In this document: in pieces, positions 11,826-24,377 of the stretch | How the letters are laid out: each line of letters starts with the position of its first letter | Position numbering within the stretch: position 1 is the stretch's first letter | DNA from: Nymphaea colorata | Taxonomy: Eukaryota; Streptophyta; Magnoliopsida; Nymphaeales; Nymphaeaceae | Length of the DNA stretch: 64,000 bases | Assembly (NCBI RefSeq): GCF_008831285.2 | Contig: NC_045139.1 | Location: 33,765,706-33,829,705, forward strand | Reading direction: 5' to 3' | Program-made: the position numbers and the translations under genes | The notes under the pieces: model-generated | What the model was told of the DNA's origin: nothing | Database searches by the model: none | Seen by the model: the letters and a program-made list of their open reading frames with translations, nothing else

Positions 11826-13640
11826 GAAGTAGGGGGCCACAGGGGGAGGAGGTGGTGGCATGAGAGGAGGAGGAGGTGGTGGCAGAAGGGGGGACAAGAG
11901 GAGGAACGAGGAGGGGATGGGGGACGGGAGGAAGAACGAGGAGGAGGGCACGGGAGGAGGAACGAGCGGAGGTTGAGGCGGAGGGGGGGATGGGGGACAG
12001 AAGGAGGAACGAGAGGAGGTCGAGGCTGGGGATGGGAGGAGGAACGAGAGGAGGTGGAGGCGGAAGGGGGGACGGGAGGAGGAGCGAGAGGAGGTTGAGG
12101 CGGAAGGGGGGATGGGGGACGGGAGGAGGAACTAGAGGAGGTGGAGGTGGAAGGGGGGATGGAGGACAGAAGTAGGGGCCACAGGGGGAGGTGGTGGTGG
12201 CGGAAGGGGGACGGGAGGAGGAGGGGAAGGGGGGAGGATGGGGACGGGAGGAGGAACGAGAGGAGGTGGAGGCGGAAGGGGGGACGGGAGGAGGAACGAG
12301 GAGGGGGACGGGGGGAGGAGGAGGGGAAGAGGGGATGGGGGACGGGAGGAGGCGGAGGCAAAAGGGGGATAGGGGACGGGAGGAGGTGGAGGGGAAGGGG
12401 GGGTGTGGGACGGGAGGAGGTGGAGGCGGAACGAGAGGAGGCGGAGGCAAAAGGGGGGATAGGGGGACGGGAGGAGGAGGAACGAGAGGAGGTGGAGGCA
12501 AAAGGGGGGATAGGGGGACGGGAGGAGGAGGAACGAGAGGAGGTGGAGGCAAAAGGGGGGATAGGGGACAGGAGGAGGTGGAGGCGGAACGAGAGGAGGC
12601 GGAGGCAAAAGGGGGGATAGGGGACGGGAGGAGGTGGAGGGGAAGGGGGGTGTGGGACGGGAGGAGGTGGAGGGGGAACGAGAGGAGGTGGAGGCAAAAG
12701 GGGGGATAGGGGACGGGAGGAGGTGGAGACAGAAGTGGGGGGCCACAGGGGGAGGAGGTGGTGGCATGAGAGGAGGAGGAGGTGGTGGCAGAAGGGGGGA
12801 CAAGAGGAGGAACGAGGAGGGGGATGGGGGACGGGAGGAAGAACGAGGAGGAGGGCACGGGAGGAGGAACGAGCGGAGGTTGAGGCGGAGGGGGGGATGG
12901 GGGACAGAAGGAGGAACGAGAGGAGGTCGAGGCTGGGGATGGGAGGAGGAACGAGAGGAGGTGGAGGCGGAAGGGGGGACGGGAGGAGGAGCGAGAGGAG
13001 GTTGAGGCGGAAGGGGGGATGGGGGACGGGAGGAGGAACTAGAGGAGGTGGAGGTGGAAGGGGGGGATGGAGGACAGAAGTAGGGGGCCACAGGGGGAGG
13101 TGGTGGTGGCGGAAGGGGGACGGGAGGAGGAGGGGAAGGGGGGAGGATGGGGGACGGGAGGAGGAACGAGAGGAGGTGGAGGCGGAAGGGGGGACGGGAG
13201 GAGGAACGAGGAGGGGGACGGGGGGAGGAGGAGGGGAAGAGGGGAAGGGGGACGGGAGGAGGCGGAGGCAAAAGGGGGATAGGGGACGGGAGGAGGTGGA
13301 GGGGAAGGGGGGGTGTGGGACGGGAGGAGGTGGAGGCGGAACGAGAGGAGGCGGAGGCAAAAGGGGGGATAGGGGGACGGGAGGAGGAGGAACGAGAGGA
13401 GGTGGAGGCAAAAGGGGGGATAGGGGGACGGGAGGAGGAGGAACGAGAGGAGGTGGAGGCAAAAGGGGGATAGGGGACAGGAGGAGGTGGAGGCGGAACG
13501 AGAGGAGGCGGAGGCAAAAGGGGGGATAGGGGATGGGAGGAGGTGGAGGGGAAGGGGGGTGTGGGACGGGAGGAGGTGGAGGGGGAACGAGAGGAGGTGG
13601 AGGCAAAAGGGGGGATAGGGGACGGGAGGAGGTGGAGACA
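11826..13640 (+). repeat. Higher-order duplication in the minisatellite, about 907 bp x 2
   Basis: Unusual markers repeat with a constant offset: catgagaggaggagg near 11860 and 12766 (offset 906), and ggaggacagaagtaggg at 12161 and 13069 (offset 908). The order of variants between the markers is also shared, so a block of about 0.9 kb was duplicated late. Confidence 0.85.
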
Positions 13641-13694
13641 GAAGTGGGGTGGGGGACGGGAGGAGGAACGAGAGGAGGTTGAGGCAAAAGGGGG

Positions 13695-13794
13695 NNNNNN
13701 NNNNNNNNNNNNNNNNNNNNNNNNNNNNNNNNNNNNNNNNNNNNNNNNNNNNNNNNNNNNNNNNNNNNNNNNNNNNNNNNNNNNNNNNNNNNNN
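13695..13794. other. Assembly gap, 100 N
   Basis: Exactly 100 undetermined bases, the usual placeholder for a gap of unknown size. The gap separates the G-rich minisatellite from the AT-rich satellite, and both run straight into it. Distance, order and orientation across it are not established by the sequence. Confidence 1.
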
Positions 13795-16080
13795 AATAGT
13801 GGATTTTATTGATTCATTCATTTGATCATGCATATTAAATTGAATGTGGATAAGACGTTGTTAATCCATATTAAATGATTTAGTACATTGAAATCACAAT
13901 TTTAAACGAAAATGAATGAGATTCAAGTCATTCAATTGTGCAATCACAATAAATATAAGGTGTTTCACTTGTTATTACATCTAAAATGAATGATTTAAAT
14001 GATTGCGATCACAAGTTCATATAGATACAAATGAGATCTAAAGTATTAGTTTGATCCATTGCAGTTAATCGAATGAGTTAAACTTGTAGTTACACATCTA
14101 ATGAGTTGATTCATTTGATCACACATATTTAATTGAAAGTGGTTAACTTATTGTTAATTCACATTGACTGATTTAGTGAATTGAAATCACAAGTTTGTAC
14201 AAACTAATGAAGGAGATTCAACTCATTCACTTGATCACTTATAGTTAATGTAATATGTTTCGCTTGTTACAATGTCTATAATGAATGATTAAATGACTAA
14301 AATCCCTAGTTTACATGGGTAGAAATGAGACCAGTGCATTTGTTTAATCCCTTGTATCTAAGGCAATGAGCTTAACTTCTTGTTACATACATAGGAACAA
14401 TTTAAGAGATGAAATCACAAGTTCCTATCAATGCGAGTTGGTTTAAGTGATGCTTTTGATGACGCATATTTAATTGAATGTGCTAACTTGTTGTTACATC
14501 CATATTGAATCATTTAGTAGACTGAAATCACAAGCTTAAAAGAAAATGAATGAGAATCAAGTGATTCGTTTGCTCACTTATATTTAATCTAATGTGTCTC
14601 ACTTGTTGTTACATTGATAATGAATATTTAAATGATTGAAATCACAATTGTTTGATCTCTTTTAAATAATCCAACGAGTTTAACTTCTTGTTACATCTAT
14701 AGCGAAGGATTTAAGGAATGGAAATCACAAGTTACTATCATTACGAGTGGAATTTAAGTGATTCTTTGATCGCACATATTTAATTCAATGTGCTTAACTT
14801 GTTATTACATCCATATTAAATGATATAGTGAATTGAAATCACAAGATTAAAAGAAAATGAATGACATCAACTGATTGATTTGCTCACTCATATTTAATCT
14901 AATGTGTCTCACTTGTTATTACATGTATAATGAATGATTTAAAATCACAAGTTCATATGTATGTAAATGGGATCATTACCTTAGTTACACCCTTGTAGTT
15001 AATCCAATTAGTTGAACTTGTTGTTACATCATCTATGAATGATCTAAGGAAAAGAAATCACAAGTTTGTGTCAATAATAGTGGATTTAATTCATTCATTT
15101 GATCACACATATTAAATTAAATGTGTATAACATTTTATTAATACATATTAAAATGATGTAGTGGATTGAAATCACAAGTTTAAATGAAATTGAATGAGAT
15201 TCAGGTTATTCATTTGCTCAATCACACTAAATATAATGTGTTTCACTTGTTATTGCATCTATAATGAATGATTTAAGTGATTGCAATCACAAGTTCACGT
15301 GGATACAAATGGGATCTATGCATTAGTTTGATCCCTTGCAGTTAATCTAATGAGTTGAACTTGTAGTTACATATCTAATTATTGATCTAAGAGATTTAAA
15401 TCATAAGTTCGTATCAATGCCGAGAGATTTAATTCATTCATTTGATCACACATATTTAATTGAAAGTGGTTAACTTGTTGATGCATTCACATTGAATGGT
15501 TCGTATGAAAATGAATGAGATTCAACTCATTCAAATGATCTCTTGTAGTTAATCTAATATGTTTCGTTTGTTATAAAGTCTGTAATGAATGGTTTAAAAG
15601 ATTAAAATCACTAGTTTATATGGATACAAAAGGAACCAATGCATTTGTTCGATCCCTTGTATCCAATCTAATGAGTTTAACTTCATGTTACATCTATGGC
15701 GAACGATTTGAGGGATTGAAATCGCAAGTTCCCTCAATACGAGTGGATTTAAGTGTTTCTTTTGATCACGCATATTTAATTGATTTTTTTTACTTGTTGT
15801 AACATCCTTATTGAATTATTTAGTCGATTGTAATCACAAGTTTAAAAGAAAATTAATGAGATTCAAGTGATTGATTTGCTCATCGATATTTAATCTAATG
15901 TGTCTCACTTGTTATTACATCTATAATGAATTATTTAATTGATTCAAATCACAAGTTCATATGTATATAAGTGGGATCTATGCATTAGTTCGATCCCTTG
16001 TAGTTAATCCAATCGGTTGAACTTGTGGCTACATCAATAGTGAATGATCTATGGGAAAGAAATCCTAAGTTTGTATCAAT
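13795..16080 (+). repeat. Array A, HOR copy 1 (2,286 bp)
   Basis: Runs from the aatagtgg...attttattgattc landmark at 13795 to the base before the same landmark at 16081. Compared with copy 2 it shows many single-base losses in short homopolymers, which may be residual sequencing error next to the gap. Confidence 0.9.
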
Positions 16081-18386
16081 AATAGTGGGATTTTATTGAT
16101 TCATTCATTTGATCATGCATATTAAATTGAATGTGGATAAGACGTTGTTAATCCATATTAAATGATTTAGTACATTGAAATCACAATTTTAAACGAAAAT
16201 GAATGAGATTCAAGTCATTCAATTGTGCAATCACAATAAATATAAGGTGTTTCACTTGTTATTACATCTAAAATGAATGATTTAAATGATTGCGATCACA
16301 AGTTCATATAGATACAAATGAGATCTAAGTATTAGTTTGATCCATTGCAGTTAATCCAATGAGTTAAACTTGTAGTTACATATCTAATGAGTTGATTCAT
16401 TTGATCACACATATTTAATTGAAAGTGGTTAACTTATTGTTACATTCACATTGACTGATTTAGTGAATTGAAATCACAAGTTTGTATGAAAATGAAGGAG
16501 ATTCAACTCATTCACTTGATCACTTATAGTTAATGTAATATGTTTCGCTTGTTACAATGTCTATAATGAATGATTAAAATGACTAAAATCACTAGTTTAC
16601 ATGGGTAGAAATGAGACCAATGCATTTGTTTAATCCCTTGTATCTAATGCAATGAGCTTAACTTCTTGTTACATACATAGGGAACAATTTAAGAGATGAA
16701 ATCACAAGTTCCTATCAATGCGAGTTGGTTTAAGTGATGCTTTTGATGACGCATATTTAATTGAATGTGCCTAACTTGTTGTTACATCCATATTGAATCA
16801 TTTAGTAGACTGAAATCACAAGCTTAAAAGAAAATGAATGAGAATCAAGTGATTCGTTTGCTCACTTATATTTAATCTAATGTGTCTCACTTGTTGTTAC
16901 ATTGATAATGAATGATTTAAATGATTGAAATCACAATTTGTTTGATCTCTTTTAAATAATCCAACGAGTTTAACTTCTTGTTACATCTATAGCGAAGGAT
17001 TTAAGGAATGAAATCACAAGTTACTATCATTACGAGTGGAATTTAAGTGATTCTTTTGATCGCACATATTTAATTCAATGTGCTTAACTTGTTATTACAT
17101 CCATATTAAATGATATAGTGAATTGAAATCACAAGATTAAAAGAAAATGAATGAGATTCAACTGATTGATTTGCTCACTCATATTTAATCTAATGTGTCT
17201 CACTTGTTATTACATGTATAATGAATGATTTTAATGATTGAAATCACAAGTTCATATGTATGTAAATGGGATCATTACCTTAGTTACACCCCTTGTAGTT
17301 AATCCAATTAGTTGAACTTGTTGTTACATCATCTATGATGAATGATCTAAGGAAAAGAAATCACAAGTTTGTGTCAATAATAGTGGGATTTAATTCATTC
17401 ATTTGATCACACATATTAAATTAAATGTGTATAACATTTTATTAATACATATTAAAATGATGTAGTGGATTGAAATCACAAGTTTAAATGAAATTGAATG
17501 AGATTCAGGTTATTCATTTGCTCAATCACACTAAATATAATGTGTTTCACTTGTTATTGCATCTATAATGAATGATTTAAGTGATTGCAATCACAAGTTC
17601 ACGTGGATACAAATGGGATCTATGCATTAGTTTGATCCCTTGCAGTTAATCTAATGAGTTGAACTTGTAGTTACATATCTAATTATTGATCTAAGAGATT
17701 TAAATCATAAGTTCGTATCAATGCCCGAGAGATTTAATTCATTCATTTGATCACACATATTTAATTGAAAGTGGTTAACTTGTTGATGCATTCACATTGA
17801 ATGGTTCGTATGAAAATGAATGAGATTCAACTCATTCAAATGATCTCTTGTAGTTAATCTAATATGTTTCGTTTGTTATAAAGTCTGTAATGAATGTTTA
17901 AAAGATTAAAATCACTAGTTTATATGGATACAAAAGGAACCAATGCATTTGTTCGATCCCTTGTATCCAATCTAATGAGTTTAACTTCATGTTACATCTA
18001 TGGCGAACGATTTGAGGGATTGAAATCGCAAGTTCCCTCAATACGAGTGGGATTTAAGTGTTTCTTTTGATCACGCATATTTAATTGATTTTTTTTTTAC
18101 TTGTTGTAACATCCTTATTGAATTATTTAGTCGATTGTAATCACAAGTTTAAAAGAAAATTAATGAGATTCAAGTGATTGATTTGCTCATCGATATTTAA
18201 TCTAATGTGTCTCACTTGTTATTACATCTATAATGAATTATTTAATTGATTCAAATCACAAGTTCATATGTATATAAGTGGGATCTATGCATTAGTTCGA
18301 TCCCTTGTAGTTAATCCAATCGGTTGAACTTGTGGCTACATCAATAGTGAATGATCTATGGGAAAGAAATCTAAGTTTGTATCAAT
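16081..18386 (+). repeat. Array A, HOR copy 2 (2,306 bp)
   Basis: Runs from the landmark at 16081 to the next at 18387. It matches copy 1 and copy 3 monomer for monomer and is the best reference copy of the 2.3-kb HOR in the window. Confidence 0.92.
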
Positions 18387-20034
18387 AATAGTGGGATTTT
18401 ATTGATTCATTCATTTGATCATGCATATTAAATTGAATGTGGATAAGACGTTGTTATCCATATTAAATGATTTAGTACATTGAAATCACAATTTTAAACG
18501 AAAATGAATGAGATTCAAGTCATTCAATTGTGCAATCACAATAAATATAAGGTGTTTCACTTGTTATTACATCTAAAATAATGATTTAAATGATTGCGAT
18601 CACAAGTTCATATAGATACAAATGAGATCTAAGTATTAGTTTGATCCATTGCAGTTAATCGAATGAGTTAAACTTGTAGTTACACATCTAATGAGTTGAT
18701 TCATTTGATCACACATATTTAATTGAAAGTGGTTAACTTATTGTTACATTCAATTGACTGATTTAGTGAATTGAAATCACAAGTTTGTAAAAATGAAGGA
18801 GATTCAACTCATTCACTTGATCACTTATAGTTAATGTAATATGTTTCGCTTGTTACAATGTCTATAATGAATGATTAAAATGACTAAAATCCTAGTTTCA
18901 TGGGTAGAAATGAGACCAATGCATTTGTTTAATCCTTGTATCTAATGCAATGAGCTTAACTTCTTGTTACATACATAGAGAACAATTTAAGAGATGAAAT
19001 CACAAGGTCCTATCAATGCGAGTTGGTTTAAGTGAGGCTTTTGATGACGCATATTTAATTGAATGTGCCTAACTTGTTGTTACATACATATTGAATTATT
19101 TAGTAGACTGAAATCACAAGCTTAAAAGAAAATGAATGAGAATCAAGTGATTCGTTTGCTCACTTATATTTAATCTAATGTGTCTCACTTGTTGTTACAT
19201 TGATAATGAATGATTTAAATGATTGAAATCACAATCTATTTGATCTCTTTTAAATAATCCGACGAGTTTAACTTCTTGTTACATCTATAGCGAAGGATTT
19301 AAGGAATGGAAATCACAAGTTACTATCATTACGAGTGGAATTTAAGTGATTCTTTTGATCACATATATTTAATTCAATGTGCTTATCTTGTTATTACATC
19401 CATTTTAAATGATATAGTGAATTGAAATCACAAGATTAAAAGAAAATGAATGAGATTCAGCTGATTGATTTAATCACTCGTATTTAATCTAATGTGTCTC
19501 ACTTGTTATTACATGTATAATGAATGATTTTAATGATTGAAATCACAAGTTCATGTGTATGTAAATGGGATCATTACCTTAGTTACACCCCTTGTAGTTA
19601 ATCCAATTAGTTGAACTTGTTGTTACATCATGAATGATCTAAGGAAAAGAAATCACAAGTTTGTGTCAACAATAGTGGGATTTAATTCATTCATTTGATC
19701 ACACATATTAAATTAAATGTGTATAACATTTTATTAATACATATTAAAATGATGTAGTGGATCGAAATCACAAGTTTAAATGAAATTGAATGAGATTCTG
19801 GTTATTCATTTGCTCAATCACACTAAATATAATGTGTTTCACTTGTTATTGCATCTATAATGAATGATTTAAGTGATTGCAATCACAAGTTCACGTGGAT
19901 ACAAATGGGATCTATGCATTAGTTTGATCCCTTGCAGTTAATCTAATGAGTTGAACTTGTAGTTACATATCTAATTATTGATCTAAGAGATTTAAATCAT
20001 AAGTTCGTATCAATGCCCGAGAGATTTAATTCAT
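18387..20034 (+). repeat. Array A, HOR copy 3, left part
   Basis: Starts like copies 1 and 2 and follows them for about 1.65 kb. At the shared word tcatttgatcacacatattt (20035) it switches back to an earlier phase of the HOR, which begins the 1.23-kb sub-array. Confidence 0.88.
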
Positions 20035-23000
20035 TCATTTGATCACACATATTTAATTGAAAGTGGTTAACTTATTGTTACCTTCAAATTGACTGATTTA
20101 GTGAATTGAAATCACAAGTTTGTACAAACTAATGAAGGAGATTCAACTCATTCACTTAATCACTTATAGTTAATGTAATATGTTTCGCTTGTTATAATGT
20201 CTATAATGAATTATTAAAATGACTAAAATCCCTAGTTTACATGGGTAGAAATGAGACCAATGCATTTGTTTAATCCCTTGTATCTAATGCAATGAGCTTA
20301 ACTTCTTGTTACATATATAGGAAACAATTTAAGAGAAATCACAAGGTCCTATCAATGCGAGTTGGTTTAAGTGAGGCTTTTGATGACGCATATTTAATTG
20401 AATGTGCCTAACTTGTTGTTACATCCATATTGAATCATTTAGTAGACTGAAATCACAAGCTTAAAAGGAAATGAATGAGAATCAAGTGATTCGTTTGCTT
20501 ACTTATATTTAATATAATGTGTCTCACTTGTTGTTACATTGATAATGAATGATTTAAATGATTGAAATCACAATTTGTTTGATCTCTTTTAAATAATCCA
20601 ACGAGTTTAACTTTTTGTTACATCTATAGCGAAGGATTTAAGGAATGAAAATCACAAGTTACTATCATTATGAGTGGAATTTAAGTGATTCTTTTGATCG
20701 CACATATTTAATTCAATGTGCTTAACATGTTATTACATCTATATTAAATGATATAGTGAATTGAAATCACAAGATTAAAAGAAAATGAATGAGATTCAAC
20801 TGATTGATTTGCTCACTCATATTTAATCTAATGTGTCTCATTTGTTATTACATGTATAATGAATGATTTTAATGATTTAAATCACAAGTTCATATGTATG
20901 TAAATGGTATCATTACCTTAGTTACACCCTTTGTAGTTAATCCAATTAGTTGAACTTGTTGTTACATCATCTATGATGAATGATCTAAGGAAAAGAAATC
21001 ACAAGTTTAAATGAAATTGAATGAGATTCAGGTTATTAATTTGTTCAATCACACTAAATATAATGTGTTTCACTTGTTATTGCATCTATAATGAATGATT
21101 TAAGTGATTGCAATCACAAATTCACGTGGATACAAACAGGATCTACGCATTAATTTGATCCCTTGCAGTTAATCTAATGGGTTGAACTTGTAGTTACATA
21201 TCTAATTATTGATCTAAGAGATTTAAATCATAAGTTCGTATCAATGCCCGAGAGATTTAATTCATTCATTTGATCACACATATTTAATTGATAGTGGTCA
21301 ACTTATTGTTACATTCAAATTGACTGATTTAGTGAATTGAAATCACAAGTTTGTACAAACTAATGAAGGAGATTCAACTCATTCACTTGATCACTTCTAG
21401 TTAATGTAATATGTTTCGCTTGTTACAATATCTATAATGAATGATTAAAATGACTAAAATCCCTAGTTTACATGGGTAGAAATAAGACCAATGCATTTGT
21501 TTAATCCCTTGTATCTAATGCAATGAGCTCAACTTCTTGTTACATACATAGGGAACAATTTAAGAGATGAAATCACAAGGTCCTATCAATGCGAGTTGGT
21601 TTAAGTGAGGCTTTTGATGACGCATATTTAATTGAATGTGCCTAACTTGTTGTTACATCCATATTGAATCATTTAGTAGACTGAAATCACAAGCTTAAAA
21701 GAAAATGAATGAGAATCAAGTGATTCGTTTGCTTACTTATATATAATCTAATGTGTCTCACTTGTTGTAACATTGATAATGAATGATTTAAATGATTGAA
21801 ATCACAATTTGTTTGATCTCTTTTAAATAATCCAACGAGTTTAACTTCTTGTTACATCTATAGCGAAGGATTTAAGGAATGAAAATCACAAGTTACTATC
21901 ATTATGAGTGGAATTTAAGTGATTCTTTTGATCGCACATATTTAATTCAATGTGCTTAACATGTTATTACATCTATATTAAATGATATAGTGAATTGAAA
22001 TCACAAGATTAAAAGAAAATGAATGAGATTCAACTGATTGATTTGCTCACTCATATTTAATCTAATGTGTCTCACTTGTTATTACATGTATAATGAATGA
22101 TTTTAATGATTTAAATCACAAGTTCATATGTATGTAAATGGTATCATTACCTTAGTTACACCCTTTGAAGTTAATCCAATTAGTTGAACTTGTTGTTACA
22201 TCATCTATGATGAATGATCTAATGAAAAGAAATCACAAGTTTAAATGAAATTGAATGAGATTCAGGTTATTAATTTGCTCAATCACACTAAATATAATGT
22301 GTTTCACTTGTTATTCCATCTATAATGAATGATTTAAGTGATTGCAATCACAAATTCACGTGGATACAAACGGAATCTACGCATTAATTTGATCCCTTGC
22401 AGTTAATCTAATGGGTTGAACTTGTAGTAACATATCTAATTATTGATCTAAGAGATTTAAATCATAAGTTCGTATCAATGCCCGAGAGATTTAATTCATT
22501 CATTTGATCACACATATTTAATTGATAGTGGTTAACTTATTGTTACATTCAAATTGACTGATTTAGTGAATTGAAATCACAAGTTTGTACAAACTAATGA
22601 AGGAGATTCAACTCATTCACTTGATCACTTATAGTTAATGTAATATGTTTCGCTTGTTACAATGTCTATAATGAATGATTAAAATGACTAAAATCCCTAG
22701 TTTACATGGGTAGAAATAAGACTAATGCATTTGTTTAATCCCTTGTATCTAATGCAATGAGCTTAACTTCTTGTTACATGCATAGGGAACAATTTAAGAG
22801 ATGAAATCACAAGGTCCTATCAATGCGAGTTGGTTTAAGTGAGGCTTTTGATGACGCATATTTAATTGAATGTGCCTAACTTGTTGTTACATCCATATTG
22901 AATCATTTAGTAGACTGAAATCACAAGCTTAAAAGAAAATGAATGAGAATCAAGTGATTCGTTTGCTTACTTATATTTAATCTAATGTGTCTCACTTGTT

Positions 23001-23733
23001 GTAACATTGATAATGAATGATTTAAATGATTGAAATCACAATTTGTTTGATCTCTTTTAAATAATCCAACGAGTTTAACTTCTTGTTACATCTATAGCGA
23101 AGGATTTAAGGAATGAAAATCACAAGTTACTATCATTATGAGTGGAATTTAAGTGATTCTTTTGATCGCACATATTTAATTCAATGTGTTTAACATGTTA
23201 TTACATCCATATTAAATGATATAGTGAATTGAAATCACAAGATTAAAAGAAAATGAATGAGATTCAACTGATTGATTTGCTCACTCATATTTAATCTAAT
23301 GTGTCTCACTTGTTATTACATGTATAATGAATGATTTTAATGATTTAAATCACAAGTTCATATGTATGTAAATGGTATCATTACCTTAGTTACACCCCTT
23401 GTAGTTAATCCAATTAGTTGAACTTGTTGTTACATCATCTATGATGAATGATCTAAGGAAAAGAAATCACAAGTTTAAATGAAATTAAATGAGATTCAGG
23501 TTATTAATTTGCTCAATCACACTAAATATAATGTGTTTCACTTGTTATTGCATCTATAATGAATGATTTAAGTGATTGCAATCACAAATTCACGTGGATA
23601 CAAACGAGATCTATGCATTAATTTGATCCCTTGCAGTTAATCTAATGAGTTGAACTTGTAGTTACATATCTAATTATTGATCTAAGAGATTTAAATCATA
23701 AGTTTGTATCAATGCCCGAGGGATTTAATTCAT
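20035..23733 (+). repeat. Derived 1.23-kb sub-HOR, three tandem copies
   Basis: Three units (20035-21265, 21266-22499, 22500-23733; 1231, 1234 and 1234 bp) of about 11 monomers each. The landmark cccgagagatttaattc precedes each joint. In HOR copy 2 the same two phases are 1,346 bp apart (16397 to 17743). Removing one monomer of about 113 bp, absent here at the aaatcacaagttt joint near 21000, gives 1,233 bp, matching the observed units. The unit is therefore a shortened recombinant of the 2.3-kb HOR. Confidence 0.92.
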
Positions 23734-24377
23734 TCATTTGATCACACATATTTAATTGAAAGTGGTTAACTAGTTGATGCATTCATTTGAATGGTTTGTA
23801 TGAAAATGAATGAGATTCAACTCATTCAAATGATCTTTTGTAGATAATCTAATATGTTTCGTTTGTTATAAAGTCTGTAATGAATGGTTTAAAAGATTAA
23901 AATCACTAGTTTATATGGATACAAAAGGAACCAATGCATTTGTTCGATCCCTTGTATCCAATCCAATGAGTTTAACTTCATGTTACATCTATGGCGAACG
24001 ATTTGAGGGATTGAAATCACAAGTTCCCTCAATACGAGTCGGATTTAAGTGTTTCTTTTGATCACGCATGTTTAATTGATTTTTTTTTACTTGTTGTAAC
24101 ATCCTTATTGAATTATTTAGTCGATTGTAATCACAAGTTTAAAAGAAAATTAATGAGATTCAAGTGATTGATTTGCTCATCGATATTTAATCTAATGTGT
24201 CTCACTTGTTATTACATCTATAATGAATTATTTAATTGATTGAAATCACAAGTTCATATGTATATAAGTGGGATCTATGCATTAGTTCGATCCCTTGTAG
24301 TTAATCCAATCGGTTGAACTTGTGGCTACATCAATAGTGAATGATCTATGGGAAAGAAATCCTAAGTTTGTGTCAAT
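23734..24377 (+). repeat. Array A, HOR tail after the sub-array
   Basis: After the third 1.23-kb unit the sequence resumes the normal right-hand part of the HOR, as at 17743-18386, and reaches the landmark at 24378. Confidence 0.88.

Larger units (their letters stand above)
9837..13694 (+). repeat. Purine-rich G-run minisatellite array
   Basis: About 3.86 kb of imperfect tandem units of roughly 35-45 bp, built from the modules gggggacgggaggagga, acgagaggaggtggagg and cggaagggggg. The + strand is almost pure purine with many G runs of three or more, so it could form G-quadruplexes or triplexes. Larger duplications (about 357 bp and about 907 bp) overlie the basic units. Because the units lack in-frame stops, open frames of up to 1,324 codons (Pro/Ser-rich, - strand) and 444 codons (Gly/Arg/Glu-rich, + strand) run through it. 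They are composition artefacts. The array runs into the N gap, so its true length is unknown. Confidence 0.95.

Noticed and set aside
9713-13687. Open frames of up to 1,324 codons on the - strand and 444 codons on the + strand
   Set aside because: They are low-complexity translations of the purine-rich minisatellite, coexist in several frames of the same DNA, cross unit-length changes without a preferred frame and run to the N gap. They are not listed as genes.
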